Origin: Chitinophagaceae bacterium
GTDB lineage: Bacteria; Bacteroidota; Bacteroidia; Chitinophagales; Chitinophagaceae
DNA length: 58,646 nucleotides
Direction: 5' to 3'
NCBI GenBank assembly: GCA_013696395.1
Contig: JACCYQ010000193.1
Location: 1-58,646 of the forward strand
Shown: positions 9,172 to 17,891 of the stretch, in pieces
How positions within the stretch are numbered: position 1 is the first letter of the stretch
Layout: each line of letters opens with the position of its first letter
Translations under genes and position numbers: made by a program
The notes under the pieces: model-generated
The model's database searches: none
What the model saw: the letters and a program-made list of their open reading frames with translations, nothing else
Told to the model about the DNA's origin: nothing

Positions 9172-10470
9172 TCATTCCTTAATTTCGGTTACCCATTGCT
9201 GGTATATATCCCTCCAGCCGGCAAAAAGGGGATCTGTCCCTACGAAATTATTATGCCAGACGGTTATCATAGTACCTCCTGCTTGTCTTACCTGGTTTGT
9301 ATATGCTCTTAATTCCTCCAAAGCTTGTAATGGTAAAAGCTTTTGTTCGTAATATGCATTAGCATCCATAAAGCAAAATGGATGAAGCAGTAAATCAGTC
9401 TGTCTTTCTCTTTCCAGGTCAAACCATAAAAAAGGTGTTGTTACTGAAGCCCTGAAACCATTTATGCTCCCATAACCCATTGAAAAATCATGCAAAATTC
9501 CTGAATCGATCAATTGCCTGTATGTGCCTGGTAAATGAAAACGAATAAAGTGTTGACGGGAATAAATGACTTTTTGCCCAATGATTTCTTCCAGCTTATC
9601 CTTTTCAATCTTCAATATGTCTGCGTTATCAGTTTGCCAGGAAGGATGTATACCAACCAAATATTGTTCCGCATGATTTTTAATTAATGCATGCATGGAA
9701 GAATGATTTCCTGAAATGTTTTTGTCATATTGGTTTTTTTTCCGGGCTACTAAAAAAAAATATACAGGTTGCAGTTTATTTTTTTGATGAAATGCATGCA
9801 ACCAATTATAAGATTCAAACGGATCCTTTTTAATACCCGTCAAAACTGCCAGTCGTTCACCCAAACGATACAGTCTTCCTTTTAAAAGATCTTTTACAAA
9901 TCCACCGGTATTACGTAACAGCCCCTTATTTTTATAAGACCAGGCCATATCAATATCATAGGTAGGGAAAAATATAAAACGCCTTTGACGCAAAGGCAAT
10001 TGAGGAAAACGATTTGCGATCATTGATCGTAATTCTGTTATCCAGGTATTTACTAAAGGTTGCTGCAAGAACCCTTCTTTGAATGCGAGAGAATTTTCAT
10101 GTGCAAAGCGACCATAACTGTCTTTTTGATGAGGGAGGTATTCTTCATAACGGGTCAATAAATAAAAAGATGCTGCAAATACATCAAAATCAAAATCGCC
10201 CCCTGTAAAATAAAAAGCTTTAAACTTCCCGGTGTGGGAACATGAAATTGCCTGTTCTTTTATATTCGTTTCAAATAAAAGGTCCGCTGGTTTTATCCAT
10301 ATTTCGGATGAATTAAAAGGTGTGCCGCTGTAATTAATCTTTGCACCTGCAAACTGAATGTATTCCTGCTCATTTGATGTAATGCTAAAAGGAATGTCAG
10401 TGATTTCACTTAGTATATAACCAAATATATAATCAAGCCTTGGTGTAATAGTATGACTAAAGATGAGCAC
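9172..10470 (-). CDS. Polysaccharide-deacetylase-family protein
   Basis: 432 aa, no signal peptide. The N-terminal 120 residues resemble the region that precedes the catalytic part in this Bacteroidota subfamily. The NodB-like barrel begins near 168 with PTYDID, standing for the metal-ligand TFDDG motif. Later come LVGIHPSWQ (H-P-S, the zinc His motif), SRQHFIRFHLPGTYRQL and the terminal ITVWHNN. Such enzymes usually hydrolyse N-acetyl groups of sugar polymers, but members of this subgroup are uncharacterised. It begins four bases after the lutB-like gene and is likely the last gene of that transcript. It is convergent with the EamA gene, and no clear terminator lies in the 13-base gap. Confidence 0.75.
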   Translation of the reverse strand: MLIFSHTITPRLDYIFGYILSEITDIPFSITSNEQEYIQFAGAKINYSGTPFNSSEIWIKPADLLFETNIKEQAISCSHTGKFKAFYFTGGDFDFDVFAASFYLLTRYEEYLPHQKDSYGRFAHENSLAFKEGFLQQPLVNTWITELRSMIANRFPQLPLRQRRFIFFPTYDIDMAWSYKNKGLLRNTGGFVKDLLKGRLYRLGERLAVLTGIKKDPFESYNWLHAFHQKNKLQPVYFFLVARKKNQYDKNISGNHSSMHALIKNHAEQYLVGIHPSWQTDNADILKIEKDKLEEIIGQKVIYSRQHFIRFHLPGTYRQLIDSGILHDFSMGYGSINGFRASVTTPFLWFDLERERQTDLLLHPFCFMDANAYYEQKLLPLQALEELRAYTNQVRQAGGTMITVWHNNFVGTDPLFAGWRDIYQQWVTEIKE

Positions 10471-10474
10471 CGGG

Positions 10475-11860
10475 CTAAGTTAATTTTTCTCTTTGCTCTT
10501 TCCACATCTGGTTAAAAGTTTTTTCAGGAAATGAAAGTTCACTGCGATTTTTTTTCCAGCTTTTTACCAGGTTACTAACAATCCAATTTTTAATGGTCCT
10601 GTTGCCAGCATTCATCAGGCGACGATTAAGCATAGCACGCTTCCAGGCTTTCCATGCCACTCTTTCATTAAAAGATGATTCTCCACCCTTAACGGAGGCA
10701 TTCCTGTTTTCAAGCAGCAATTCATGAATATTAATCTTTACCGGGCAAACCTCGGTACAATTACCACATAACGATGATGCATAGCTTAAATGCTTCCAAT
10801 CACCCAAGTCTCTCATATGCGGTGTAATCACTGAACCTATCGGACCACTATAAGTAGTTTCGTACGCATGTCCGCCAATATTTTTATACACCGGGCAAGC
10901 ATTTAAACAGGCACCGCATCGAATGCAGTACAAACTTTCCCGTTGCTTTTCCTGTGCTAATATATTAGTGCGACCATTATCCAACAGGATCACATACATA
11001 TCATCTGGTCCATCCGTTTCGCCGGCTTGCCGGGGACCAGTTATCAAAGTATTGTAAACCGTAATTTTTTGACCGGTTCCAAAAGTTGAAAGCAGCGGCC
11101 AAAAAAGGGAAAGGTCATTTACAGAGGAGATCATTTTTTCGATCCCAACGATCACGATATGCGTTTTAGGCCAGGCAGAACTTAATCTTGCATTGCCTTC
11201 ATTTTCAGTAATGGCTATTCCGCCAACATCGGCCACAATAAAATTAGCACCCGTAATACCAATTTCGGCAGCAATATATTTTTGCCGGAGTTTTTCCCGG
11301 GCAACCAATGTAAGTTGTGCCGGACTTGCGTTAGGATCGGTTCCAAATTTTTCAGCAAAAAGTTTAGCCACATCTTCTTTGCTTTTATGCATTGCAGGTG
11401 TAACGATATGATATGGTGGCTCGCCATCCAATTGTTGAATGTATTCTCCCAAATCAGTTTCAACACTTTCAATATTATTCTTAGCCAGGAAATCATTCAG
11501 GTGAATTTCTTCAGTCACCATGCTTTTGCTCTTCACAATGGTTTTACAATTTTTTTCCTGGCAGATCTTTAGAATACCATCGAGTGCCTGCTTCGCATCA
11601 TCGGCCCATAAAACTTTTGCACCACGCCGGGTGATCCTTGATTCAAATTCTTCCAGGTGCTGATCAAGAGTTTCAATAGCCCGCCATTTTATATTTTTCG
11701 CTCTTTCTTTTGCAAGATTTATATTACTGAATTGTGCTTTACCCTGGGGCACAACCGCATTATATTTTCCAATATTAAAATTGATTTTTTTACGGTGTTC
11801 TTTATCTGCGGCCTTAATGGTGCTTTTGGCTAAAAAAGATTGTTCTTGCTGAGACGACAT
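10475..11860 (-). CDS. lutB: LutB-like iron-sulfur lactate-utilisation protein
   Basis: 461-residue LUD-domain protein with a C-terminal ferredoxin-like segment. The LUD domain (about 70-300) shows SKSMVTEEI and the GITGANFIVADVGGIAITENEGNARL stretch seen in LutB/YkgF. Cysteines C312/C315/C318/C322 and C365/C368/C372 form two [4Fe-4S] ligand sets (CxxCxxCxxxC and CxxCxxxC). In Bacillus, LutA, LutB and LutC together oxidise L-lactate to pyruvate. Neither a lutA nor a lutC gene is adjacent here, so partners must be elsewhere or the role differs. It sits between the DUF3109 gene and the deacetylase, all on the same strand. Confidence 0.85.
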   Translation of the reverse strand: MSSQQEQSFLAKSTIKAADKEHRKKINFNIGKYNAVVPQGKAQFSNINLAKERAKNIKWRAIETLDQHLEEFESRITRRGAKVLWADDAKQALDGILKICQEKNCKTIVKSKSMVTEEIHLNDFLAKNNIESVETDLGEYIQQLDGEPPYHIVTPAMHKSKEDVAKLFAEKFGTDPNASPAQLTLVAREKLRQKYIAAEIGITGANFIVADVGGIAITENEGNARLSSAWPKTHIVIVGIEKMISSVNDLSLFWPLLSTFGTGQKITVYNTLITGPRQAGETDGPDDMYVILLDNGRTNILAQEKQRESLYCIRCGACLNACPVYKNIGGHAYETTYSGPIGSVITPHMRDLGDWKHLSYASSLCGNCTEVCPVKINIHELLLENRNASVKGGESSFNERVAWKAWKRAMLNRRLMNAGNRTIKNWIVSNLVKSWKKNRSELSFPEKTFNQMWKEQREKLT

Positions 11861-11897
11861 GCCGTAAAATTAATGAGCAGGAATAAATTTGTTTCAA

Positions 11898-12491
11898 TTA
11901 CGTTTTAGAAACTGACTTTGCTTCAAAATAATCAGTAGCTACACTTTCGAGTGCTTCATAAAAATCTTCCCCATATTTTCGGATTAATGGTTCTTTTAAA
12001 AAAGTATATACGGGAACTTTTAATTTTTTACCAAATGAACAACCTGCTTTGCAAAGATCTTCCCGCGGTTCGTAATTAAGCATGTCATGTTCTTTAGTTG
12101 ATTTAATGCGGATTGGGAACATGTGGCAACTGATCGGTTTTTTCCAGGTTATTTTTCCATCATTATAAGCTTGTTCAATACCGCATTTTATAATTCCATG
12201 TTTATCCTTTTTTCCATAAGCACAAAGATTACCCCCGATGGTTGGTGTAACCCAGCCAAACTCAGGATCATAATTATAAAAGCCCTGTCGTTCAACTTCT
12301 CTAATTCCCTCTTCTGTTAAATATGGCCTGATGGCCTCATACATTTTAGGAAGAAATGCTAATTCCTGTTTCTCAAGAGGTGCGCCTGCATCTCCATCTT
12401 CGCAACATCCACCTTTGCAACTGTTTAAATCACATACAAATTGTTCCTGCACAATTTCATCACTAACCAATACATTGCCGATCACTATCAC
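11898..12491 (-). CDS. DUF3109-family cysteine-cluster protein
   Basis: 197 residues with many conserved cysteines: C20, C25, C29 and C30 at the N-terminus (FVCDLNSCKGGCCEDG), then single or paired cysteines in NLCAYG, IIKCG, ISCHMFP and DLCKAGCSFG. This resembles the YkgJ-like zinc or iron-sulfur binding arrangement of DUF3109. Function is unknown. The protein is cytosolic (no signal peptide). It sits in the run from gldD to lutB with 37 bases to the next gene, which suggests one transcript. Confidence 0.85.
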   Translation of the reverse strand: MIVIGNVLVSDEIVQEQFVCDLNSCKGGCCEDGDAGAPLEKQELAFLPKMYEAIRPYLTEEGIREVERQGFYNYDPEFGWVTPTIGGNLCAYGKKDKHGIIKCGIEQAYNDGKITWKKPISCHMFPIRIKSTKEHDMLNYEPREDLCKAGCSFGKKLKVPVYTFLKEPLIRKYGEDFYEALESVATDYFEAKSVSKT

Positions 12492-12556
12492 AGTAAATAA
12501 ATTTTGGCAAATATAAACATACTACTTCGATAGCGTTTGGCTAAAAACGGTTTTGA

Positions 12557-13141
12557 TTATTTCCATTGAAGCGTATTAATCAAATGCTGCATATCTGCTT
12601 TTAAATAATTATTTACAATGCTCAATGAATCTGCATTGGGTGCAGCATCAAAATATAAAGCACCGCGAAGAAAATGCCGTGTAGAATCGCTCAGGAAAAA
12701 CTGGTTGGCGGTGGCCGTATTCCCTGTTAATGTAAAATATACACCAGGGATATTATAAGGTGTTTGAATATTAGTTGGCTCAATGGAAGATGCTTTATAG
12801 GTATGTTGTTTATATGACATGGTAAAGGCGTCGTTGACCAGTTTTTCAAAATTGTTTTTACCAATTTCTTTATAACTTAAATAAATACGCCCTTCGAACT
12901 GTGGAAAATCAATATTGATCCAATATGGATTCTCCGGTGCATCTTCAAAAAAACTGGTATCCTTGACGATGCGTCCATAAACAGGATATTCAAATGAGTA
13001 AGGGAAACCTGGTTCATTAAATGTTTGGTAAGACTTTTCGGGGAAATCAATTTTATAATATCCTCTTTGTTTAAAAGTATATTCAGAATTACAACCCGAT
13101 ATAAAAACAGCCACAAAGGCCAGTGCAAAAACTTTTATCAT
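12557..13141 (-). CDS. gldD: Gliding-motility lipoprotein GldD
   Basis: 194-residue lipoprotein. The signal peptide ends at a lipobox with Cys17 (FISGCNSEY), followed by the family opening K-Q-R-G-Y-Y-K-I-D-F-P-E-K. In Flavobacterium johnsoniae, GldD is required for gliding and for the type IX secretion machinery, and the protein is confined to Bacteroidota. Many non-gliding species keep it. Directly after gldE with 41 bases between, the conserved order in the phylum. Confidence 0.93.
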   Translation of the reverse strand: MIKVFALAFVAVFISGCNSEYTFKQRGYYKIDFPEKSYQTFNEPGFPYSFEYPVYGRIVKDTSFFEDAPENPYWINIDFPQFEGRIYLSYKEIGKNNFEKLVNDAFTMSYKQHTYKASSIEPTNIQTPYNIPGVYFTLTGNTATANQFFLSDSTRHFLRGALYFDAAPNADSLSIVNNYLKADMQHLINTLQWK

Positions 13142-13182
13142 CTGCTTTTTTTATAAATTAAATCCAAGAGTTCGGGTTGCAC

Positions 13183-14529
13183 TTAATTCTTTTTGGAATT
13201 TTGATTAATGGTGACCTTTATGCGGAGTATCCGGTTTTTGTCAGACTCCAATACCGTGAAATCAAAATCATAAGAATTAATCACTTCATTGACCTGAGGA
13301 AATTCACCTGCCAATTCAAGAACAAGCCCGGCCATCGATTCGCTTTCACCTCTTATGCTATCAAATATATCAGCTGGTATTTGCATTGCTTTGCAGGCAT
13401 CATTGATCATGGTTTTACCTTCCATGATGTAATTATGTTCATCAATCTTTTTTATTTCTGCTTCTTCATCATCAAATTCATCTTTTATTTCCCCGATAAT
13501 CTCTTCCAATACATCTTCCAGAGTTACTATTCCGCTGGTTCCTCCAAACTCATCAACCACAACCGCAATATGCATTCTGCGGGATTGAAAATCTCTGAGT
13601 AAATCTTCAATAAGTTTTGATTCGGGAACAAAATAAGGTTGACGAAGTAAAGCCTGCCATTGAAAATTATTCTGTTCCTGTAAATGAGGAACAAGATCTT
13701 TAGTATTTATAATGCCAACTATTTCATCAAGAGTTCTATTATATACGGGTAAACGAGAATAATGCAATTCTTCAACTTTTTTAACCAGGTCTCCAAACGA
13801 TGTTGCAAATTCAACCCCACTTACATCAAGCCTCGATCGCATGACCTGCCTAACAGATATTTTTCCAAATTTTTCAATGCCGGCAAGAATCTGTTTCTCT
13901 TCATTGGTAATACCGTCGTTATTATCAAGATCATCCAGACCGGATTTCTGTATCCGGTTTGCGCCAAAACCGCTACCAATACCATCCGCAATAGATACCA
14001 TCCAGATACTGATTCTTCGCAGTAATAAGTGAAGGGCCTCCACGACAAATGAAGATCCATAAGCAAACCGTAGCCTGTTTTGACTGGCCCATACTTTAGG
14101 TAAAATCTTTCCTACAAATACAAGTAAAGAAGCAATTATGATTATGTTAAGAATCAGGTCAAGATCTATTGTAATAAAAATGAACTGGACTTTACCTAAT
14201 GTATAAAAAGAACGTAAAAGATAATTAGCCAGAACTATGATACTAATATTGAAAAAAGTTCCTGAAATTAAAAGTGAAGTATACACTTCTTTTCTTTCAT
14301 CTAATAAATGAATGATTCTTTTAGCAGAAGGATGTTGTTTGGTTTTAAGCATATTTACATCTCTGCCCGTTAAAGAAAACAATGCAGCTTCGGCTCCTGA
14401 AATTGTAAAAGTGAGTAATAAAAGAAAAAGCAATGCTATTACAAGGTAAGTAGTACTCTGTGTATCGAGGTATAAGAATGTAAATGCTGAATGTTTTATA
14501 AAAGCAGAAAGTACCGAATGATGATCCAA
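13183..14529 (-). CDS. gldE: GldE, CNNM/CBS/CorC-type membrane protein
   Basis: 448 residues. An N-terminal CNNM (DUF21) membrane domain of about four helices (1-190) starts with the typical SGAEAALFSLTG. A tandem CBS pair follows (about 210-335, including the opening VRQVMRSRLDV and VVVDEFGGTSGIVTLEDVLEEIIGE at its end). A C-terminal CorC_HlyC domain closes it (about 350-435). CNNM proteins are implicated in Mg2+ transport; GldE is genetically linked to GldD in gliding Flavobacteria. Its neighbours ssb and gldD are the standard Bacteroidota context, which separates it from generic hemolysin-family paralogues. Confidence 0.9.
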   Translation of the reverse strand: MDHHSVLSAFIKHSAFTFLYLDTQSTTYLVIALLFLLLLTFTISGAEAALFSLTGRDVNMLKTKQHPSAKRIIHLLDERKEVYTSLLISGTFFNISIIVLANYLLRSFYTLGKVQFIFITIDLDLILNIIIIASLLVFVGKILPKVWASQNRLRFAYGSSFVVEALHLLLRRISIWMVSIADGIGSGFGANRIQKSGLDDLDNNDGITNEEKQILAGIEKFGKISVRQVMRSRLDVSGVEFATSFGDLVKKVEELHYSRLPVYNRTLDEIVGIINTKDLVPHLQEQNNFQWQALLRQPYFVPESKLIEDLLRDFQSRRMHIAVVVDEFGGTSGIVTLEDVLEEIIGEIKDEFDDEEAEIKKIDEHNYIMEGKTMINDACKAMQIPADIFDSIRGESESMAGLVLELAGEFPQVNEVINSYDFDFTVLESDKNRILRIKVTINQNSKKN

Positions 14530-14554
14530 TGCAAAATTTTTTCGTTAACAATCT

Positions 14555-14579
14555 AAAAGGCAGGCCTCCTGACCTGCCT
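14555..14579 (-). terminator. Hairpin between ssb and gldE
   Basis: On the minus strand GGCAGG and CCTGCC form a six-base stem with a short loop, followed by TTTT. It is a weak intrinsic terminator or attenuator between ssb and gldE, so gldE may have reduced read-through from mutY-ssb. Confidence 0.35.
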
Positions 14580-14612
14580 GAAAGTAAAGTAAAATTAGGA
14601 TTTAAAGTGTGC

Positions 14613-15038
14613 CTAATAAGGTAAATCTCCAGGATCGCCAACGGTAGGTGCATCCGAACCCTGGCTTCCTTCTGAATCTGCATCCGGGTGATGACCGGTA
14701 TTATCCGTGCGCTTATCAAGCATGATCAGGTTATCACCTACTACTTCGGTAGCAAATTTTCTATGTCCTTCTTTATCTTCCCAACTGCGGGTACGCAACC
14801 TGCCTTCTATATATACCAGGCTGCCTTTATGCAGGTATTTTTGTGCCAGTTCAGCAAGACCCCGCCATAACACTACCGTATGCCATTCGGTTTGTGAAAC
14901 CAGTTTACCAGCTCTGTCTTTAAAAGTTTCCGTGGTGGCTAATGGAAATTTTGCAACAGCAATATTTCCTTCCAGGATTTGAACGTCCGGGTCTTTACCC
15001 AGGTTACCAATCAACATAACTCTATTTACGCCCCTCAT
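14613..15038 (-). CDS. ssb: Single-stranded DNA-binding protein
   Basis: 141 residues. The OB-fold (1 to about 105) begins with GVNRVMLIGNLGKDPDV and includes TEWHTVVLWRGLAELAQKYLHKGSLVYIEGRLRTRSWEDKEG, all standard SSB sequence. A short disordered linker leads to an acidic tip (DPGDLPY) that normally recruits repair and replication partners, with Tyr instead of the usual Phe at the end. Binds ssDNA as a tetramer during replication, repair and recombination. It lies 98 bases after mutY, in the typical phylum order. Confidence 0.95.
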   Translation of the reverse strand: MRGVNRVMLIGNLGKDPDVQILEGNIAVAKFPLATTETFKDRAGKLVSQTEWHTVVLWRGLAELAQKYLHKGSLVYIEGRLRTRSWEDKEGHRKFATEVVGDNLIMLDKRTDNTGHHPDADSEGSQGSDAPTVGDPGDLPY

Positions 15039-15136
15039 ACGATTAAGAATTTATCTTTTTTAGAATGCCTTTTATCTTCCCTTAAAATTAATTTTTTTCT
15101 GGCAGAATAAGTTGATTTACCGGATAAAAAGCATTT

Positions 15137-16228
15137 TTATAATGATTCCAGGTATTGATTAATAATTCGGGGAAATGGAAATTTTTTCAATTCAGAACGG
15201 GGTACCCACTGAAATCGATGAGAATTTTTTAATCTTTCTGATATTTTAATCTCAATAAAACGACAACTAATATGTTGATGCGTGAGTTTTTGAAAGAGTT
15301 CAGGAGAATAGTTTAAAATTTTCAGATTTGCGGATTCTACCTGATTGTCCGCGCAAAATTTTTCGATTACCTGATTTTTGGAAATGTTTCTATCCGTTTC
15401 AACCAGGTAAAATTCAAACAATTGATGCCAGATATCTTTTTCATCCCGCTTTATTAATGCCACTTTATCACCCTTATTAATTAATAAATAATTGAGATGT
15501 CTTTTTTTTAAAACGATTTTTTTCTTTTTAACCGGTAAAACATGAATCAAATTGTTTTTAAAAGCATAACAATTTTTTTTGAATGGACATTCAGCACACA
15601 ATGGTTGAGCAGGTTTACAAACTATTGCCCCAAAATCCATTATAGCCTGGTTATAATGACCAAGAAAATCCGGGTCAAGAAGGCTTTGAGCAAGATTCTG
15701 AAATATTTTTTTATTTAAGGTTGATTCAAATGAAATTTTAATTCCAAAAATTCGGCTTAATACTCGGGCTACATTTCCATCAACCACTGCATATGGTAAC
15801 GCAAAGGCAAAAGAACTAATCGCTGCTGCAGTGTATGGACCAATTCCTTTTAATTTTAAAATTTCAGTGTAAGTTTTTGGGAATATCCCATTTAATTCTG
15901 ATGAAATATACCGTGCAGTTGCCAACAAATTTTTGCACCTGGAATAATATCCTAAACCCTCCCATAATTTAAAAACCTTATCATCCGATGCTCCTGCCAA
16001 AGCGTTTATGTCCGGATATACTTTAATAAACCTATTATAATAGTCAAGTCCCTGTTCTACACGTGTTTGCTGAAGAATTATCTCGCTCAACCATATTTTA
16101 TATGGGTCATTTATGCCTTTCCAGGGCATTTTACGATTATTATGTTGAGTGTTCCACTTCAACAGTTTACGAGAAAATTGATGAGGTTTTAGTTTAAAAA
16201 TATGGTTGGGCTTAATAATCTGGACCAT
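15137..16228 (-). CDS. mutY: A/G-specific adenine glycosylase MutY
   Basis: 363 residues. Removes adenine mispaired with 8-oxoguanine. HhH-GPD domain: SEIILQQTRVEQGLDYY (catalytic Glu), LKLKGIGPYTAAAI (HhH) and VDGNVARVLSRIFG (catalytic Asp). The [4Fe-4S] loop CKPAQPLCAECPFKKNC carries four cysteines. The C-terminal 120 residues have the NUDIX-like 8-oxoG recognition domain. First gene of the minus-strand block that runs into ssb and gldE. The basic, Lys-rich linker KKKKIVLKKRH is unusual but sits in the variable interdomain connector. Confidence 0.95.
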   Translation of the reverse strand: MVQIIKPNHIFKLKPHQFSRKLLKWNTQHNNRKMPWKGINDPYKIWLSEIILQQTRVEQGLDYYNRFIKVYPDINALAGASDDKVFKLWEGLGYYSRCKNLLATARYISSELNGIFPKTYTEILKLKGIGPYTAAAISSFAFALPYAVVDGNVARVLSRIFGIKISFESTLNKKIFQNLAQSLLDPDFLGHYNQAIMDFGAIVCKPAQPLCAECPFKKNCYAFKNNLIHVLPVKKKKIVLKKRHLNYLLINKGDKVALIKRDEKDIWHQLFEFYLVETDRNISKNQVIEKFCADNQVESANLKILNYSPELFQKLTHQHISCRFIEIKISERLKNSHRFQWVPRSELKKFPFPRIINQYLESL

Positions 16229-16352
16229 TATTCAGGGAAAATGTAGCTAAATAGATTGACAAGATAGGAGTTATTCATTATTTTTTATGCCTATATAGTT
16301 GACAATCATTTTATATTGTTTTATATTGGGTGTAAAATTAAAAAACGCTACA

Positions 16353-16673
16353 ATGAGAAAAGCTGATCTAGTAAACTTAATTTCCGAAAAAACCGGAATA
16401 CCCAAGGTTGATGTTCTGGTTACCCTTGAAGGCTTGTTTAAAGAAGTAAAAATCTCTTTATCCAAAGGTGAAAACATATATATCCGAGGATTTGGAAGTT
16501 TTATTACCAAAAAAAGAGCGGCTAAAATTGGTCGTAATATCAAGAAAAATGTTGCCGTCCACATCCCCGAGCATTATATTCCAGCCTTTAAACCAGCTAA
16601 AGAGTTTGTTGCTGAAGTAAAGAAGATAAATCCATCCATGGTAACTTCAGACGAATCGATGAACGAATTATAA
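16353..16673 (+). CDS. HU/IHF-family DNA-bending protein
   Basis: 106 residues from ATG 16353; an in-frame ATG 54 bases upstream would add a hydrophobic leader foreign to the family, so the inner start is chosen. It opens RKADLVNLISEKTGI and has the beta-arm signature GFGSFITKKRAAKIGRN followed by a typical PAFKPAKEF. These small basic proteins dimerise and bend DNA in the nucleoid. A 15-residue acidic tail extends beyond the normal HU end. Divergent from mutY, as is common in related genomes. Confidence 0.93.
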   Translation: MRKADLVNLISEKTGIPKVDVLVTLEGLFKEVKISLSKGENIYIRGFGSFITKKRAAKIGRNIKKNVAVHIPEHYIPAFKPAKEFVAEVKKINPSMVTSDESMNEL

Positions 16674-16697
16674 CTTTTTTAAATTTTTTTGTTTAGT

Positions 16698-16705
16698 TAA
16701 CTTTG
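16698..16705 (+). promoter_or_regulatory. -7 element before the TPR gene
   Basis: TAACTTTG, a perfect TAnnTTTG match, 18 bases before the GTG start at 16724. The -33 position is T-rich but not TTTG. Confidence 0.4.
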
Positions 16706-16723
16706 CTGCGCAAACAGTGAAAA

Positions 16724-17560
16724 GTGAAGAAACAACAATGGATTACTGCAGGCATTGGAATTAGCCTGGTGGTATTGATTTATTTTTTTGGAAGAACGGT
16801 CCCGGTTAAAGCAGAACAAGTAGCTATCAATGCTGAAAATGGGCAGGTTGTAATTTTTGACTCGGTTTTAGCACACGCTAAACTGAAATTGTCAAACTCC
16901 CAGATATTATACCTCAACCAATTAGAGAATTCAATTTCCCGCGGAGATATTCAAACCCAGCAATTAGAGGTCTTTCATCAACTAGCCCATTTCTGGAAAG
17001 ATACTGCCAGGATCTTTGAACCCTATGCCTATTATGAAGCAGAAGCAGCCAGATTGGAAAATTCAGAAAAAAACCTCACCTTTGCAGCCCATTTATTTTT
17101 GAGTAACCTGCAGGCTGAGGGAAATCCGGAATTGAAAAACTGGAAGGCAAGGCAGGCGAAAGACCTATTTGAGAGATCTTTAAAAATAAACCCTGATAAT
17201 GATTCAGCAGTCGTAGGAATTGGTGCTACCTATATATATGGAAACATTTCTGCCAATCCAATGGAAGGAATTTTGAAAGTAAGAGAAGTATTAGAAAGAG
17301 ACAGCACAAATATTTTTGCGATCATGACTCTGGGTCGGGGATCAGTAATATCCGGACAATCTGATAAAGCAATAGAACGTTTTGAACAGGCAAACCGGAT
17401 TCAACCGGGTAACCTGGAAGCAATCCTAAGCCTTGCGGATATTTATGAAAAAAAAGGTGATAAGAAACAGGCGATCAATTGGTATATAAAAAGCTTACCC
17501 TACATTGAGATTCCCGGCTTAAAAGAAGAAGTAGAAAAAAGAATAAACGATTTAAAATAA
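16724..17560 (+). CDS. TPR-repeat protein with N-terminal membrane anchor
   Basis: 278 residues, starting at GTG 16724 because no in-frame ATG is near. An N-terminal hydrophobic segment (about 6-25) anchors it, or is an uncleaved signal. Residues 100-278 form tetratricopeptide repeats: AKDLFERSLKINPDNDSAVVGIG, then the DSTNIFAIMTLGRG region, and AIERFEQANRIQPGNLEAILSLADIYEKKGDKKQAINWYIKSL. It probably scaffolds protein complexes at the inner membrane. It lies between the HU-like gene and RNase G/E, a conserved neighbourhood in the phylum. No specific function known. Confidence 0.8.
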   Translation: MKKQQWITAGIGISLVVLIYFFGRTVPVKAEQVAINAENGQVVIFDSVLAHAKLKLSNSQILYLNQLENSISRGDIQTQQLEVFHQLAHFWKDTARIFEPYAYYEAEAARLENSEKNLTFAAHLFLSNLQAEGNPELKNWKARQAKDLFERSLKINPDNDSAVVGIGATYIYGNISANPMEGILKVREVLERDSTNIFAIMTLGRGSVISGQSDKAIERFEQANRIQPGNLEAILSLADIYEKKGDKKQAINWYIKSLPYIEIPGLKEEVEKRINDLK

Positions 17561-17607
17561 TTACGAGTAACTTATTTATTGACAATACAAATTAAAATTA
17601 TTAATGT

Positions 17608-17700
17608 ATGCCTTGTGGTAAGAAAAGAAAACGTCATAAAATTGCAACACATAAACGCAAAAAAAGACTGAGAAAAAATCGTCATAAGAAAAAGAAATAA
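17608..17700 (+). CDS. AURKAIP1/COX24-domain tiny basic protein (30 aa)
   Basis: Thirty residues, MPCGKKRKRHKIATHKRKKR followed by LRKNRHKKKK; more than half are Lys, Arg or His. This is the nearly invariant Bacteroidota form of the AURKAIP1/COX24 family, related to mitochondrial ribosomal protein mS38 and the mycobacterial small-subunit protein bS22. It most likely binds 16S rRNA in the small ribosomal subunit. The ATG at 17608 is used because the first residues match the family. It lies 47 bases after the TPR gene and is followed by a T-rich stretch. Confidence 0.85.
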   Translation: MPCGKKRKRHKIATHKRKKRLRKNRHKKKK

Positions 17701-17722
17701 TTTTTTTATGATATAGTATAGA

Positions 17723-17754
17723 ATTGCCCCGGGTAAACGTTCGGGGTAGTTTTG
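17723..17754 (+). promoter_or_regulatory. Promoter for the RNase G/E leader
   Basis: ATTG (17723-17726), 20 bases, then TAGTTTTG (17747-17754), an exact -7 element. A CCCCG/CGGGG hairpin lies in the spacer and may double as a terminator for the upstream tiny gene. Transcription would begin near 17760. Confidence 0.45.
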
Positions 17755-17760
17755 TACAAC

Positions 17761-17852
17761 CTGATTGTTGCCGTACAGATTGCAACCCTTCCATTGTTCT
17801 CCTTCCTTCATTCCTGCTAAACTGCAGCAACCCGGTACGGATCACCAATCAG
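17761..17852 (+). promoter_or_regulatory. Structured 5' leader of RNase G/E
   Basis: The leader can fold into a long stem. CTGATTG (17761-17767) pairs with CAATCAG (17846-17852), and just inside CCGTAC (17771-17776) pairs with GTACGG (17835-17840). The apical region can form a further TGCT/AGCA pairing. The 130-base distance from promoter to start codon is long for this genome. A role in autoregulation is inferred from the E. coli rne 5' UTR. Confidence 0.45.
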
Positions 17853-17891
17853 TTTTAGATACGTGATATATAAATTCTAAGCAGTAATGAT

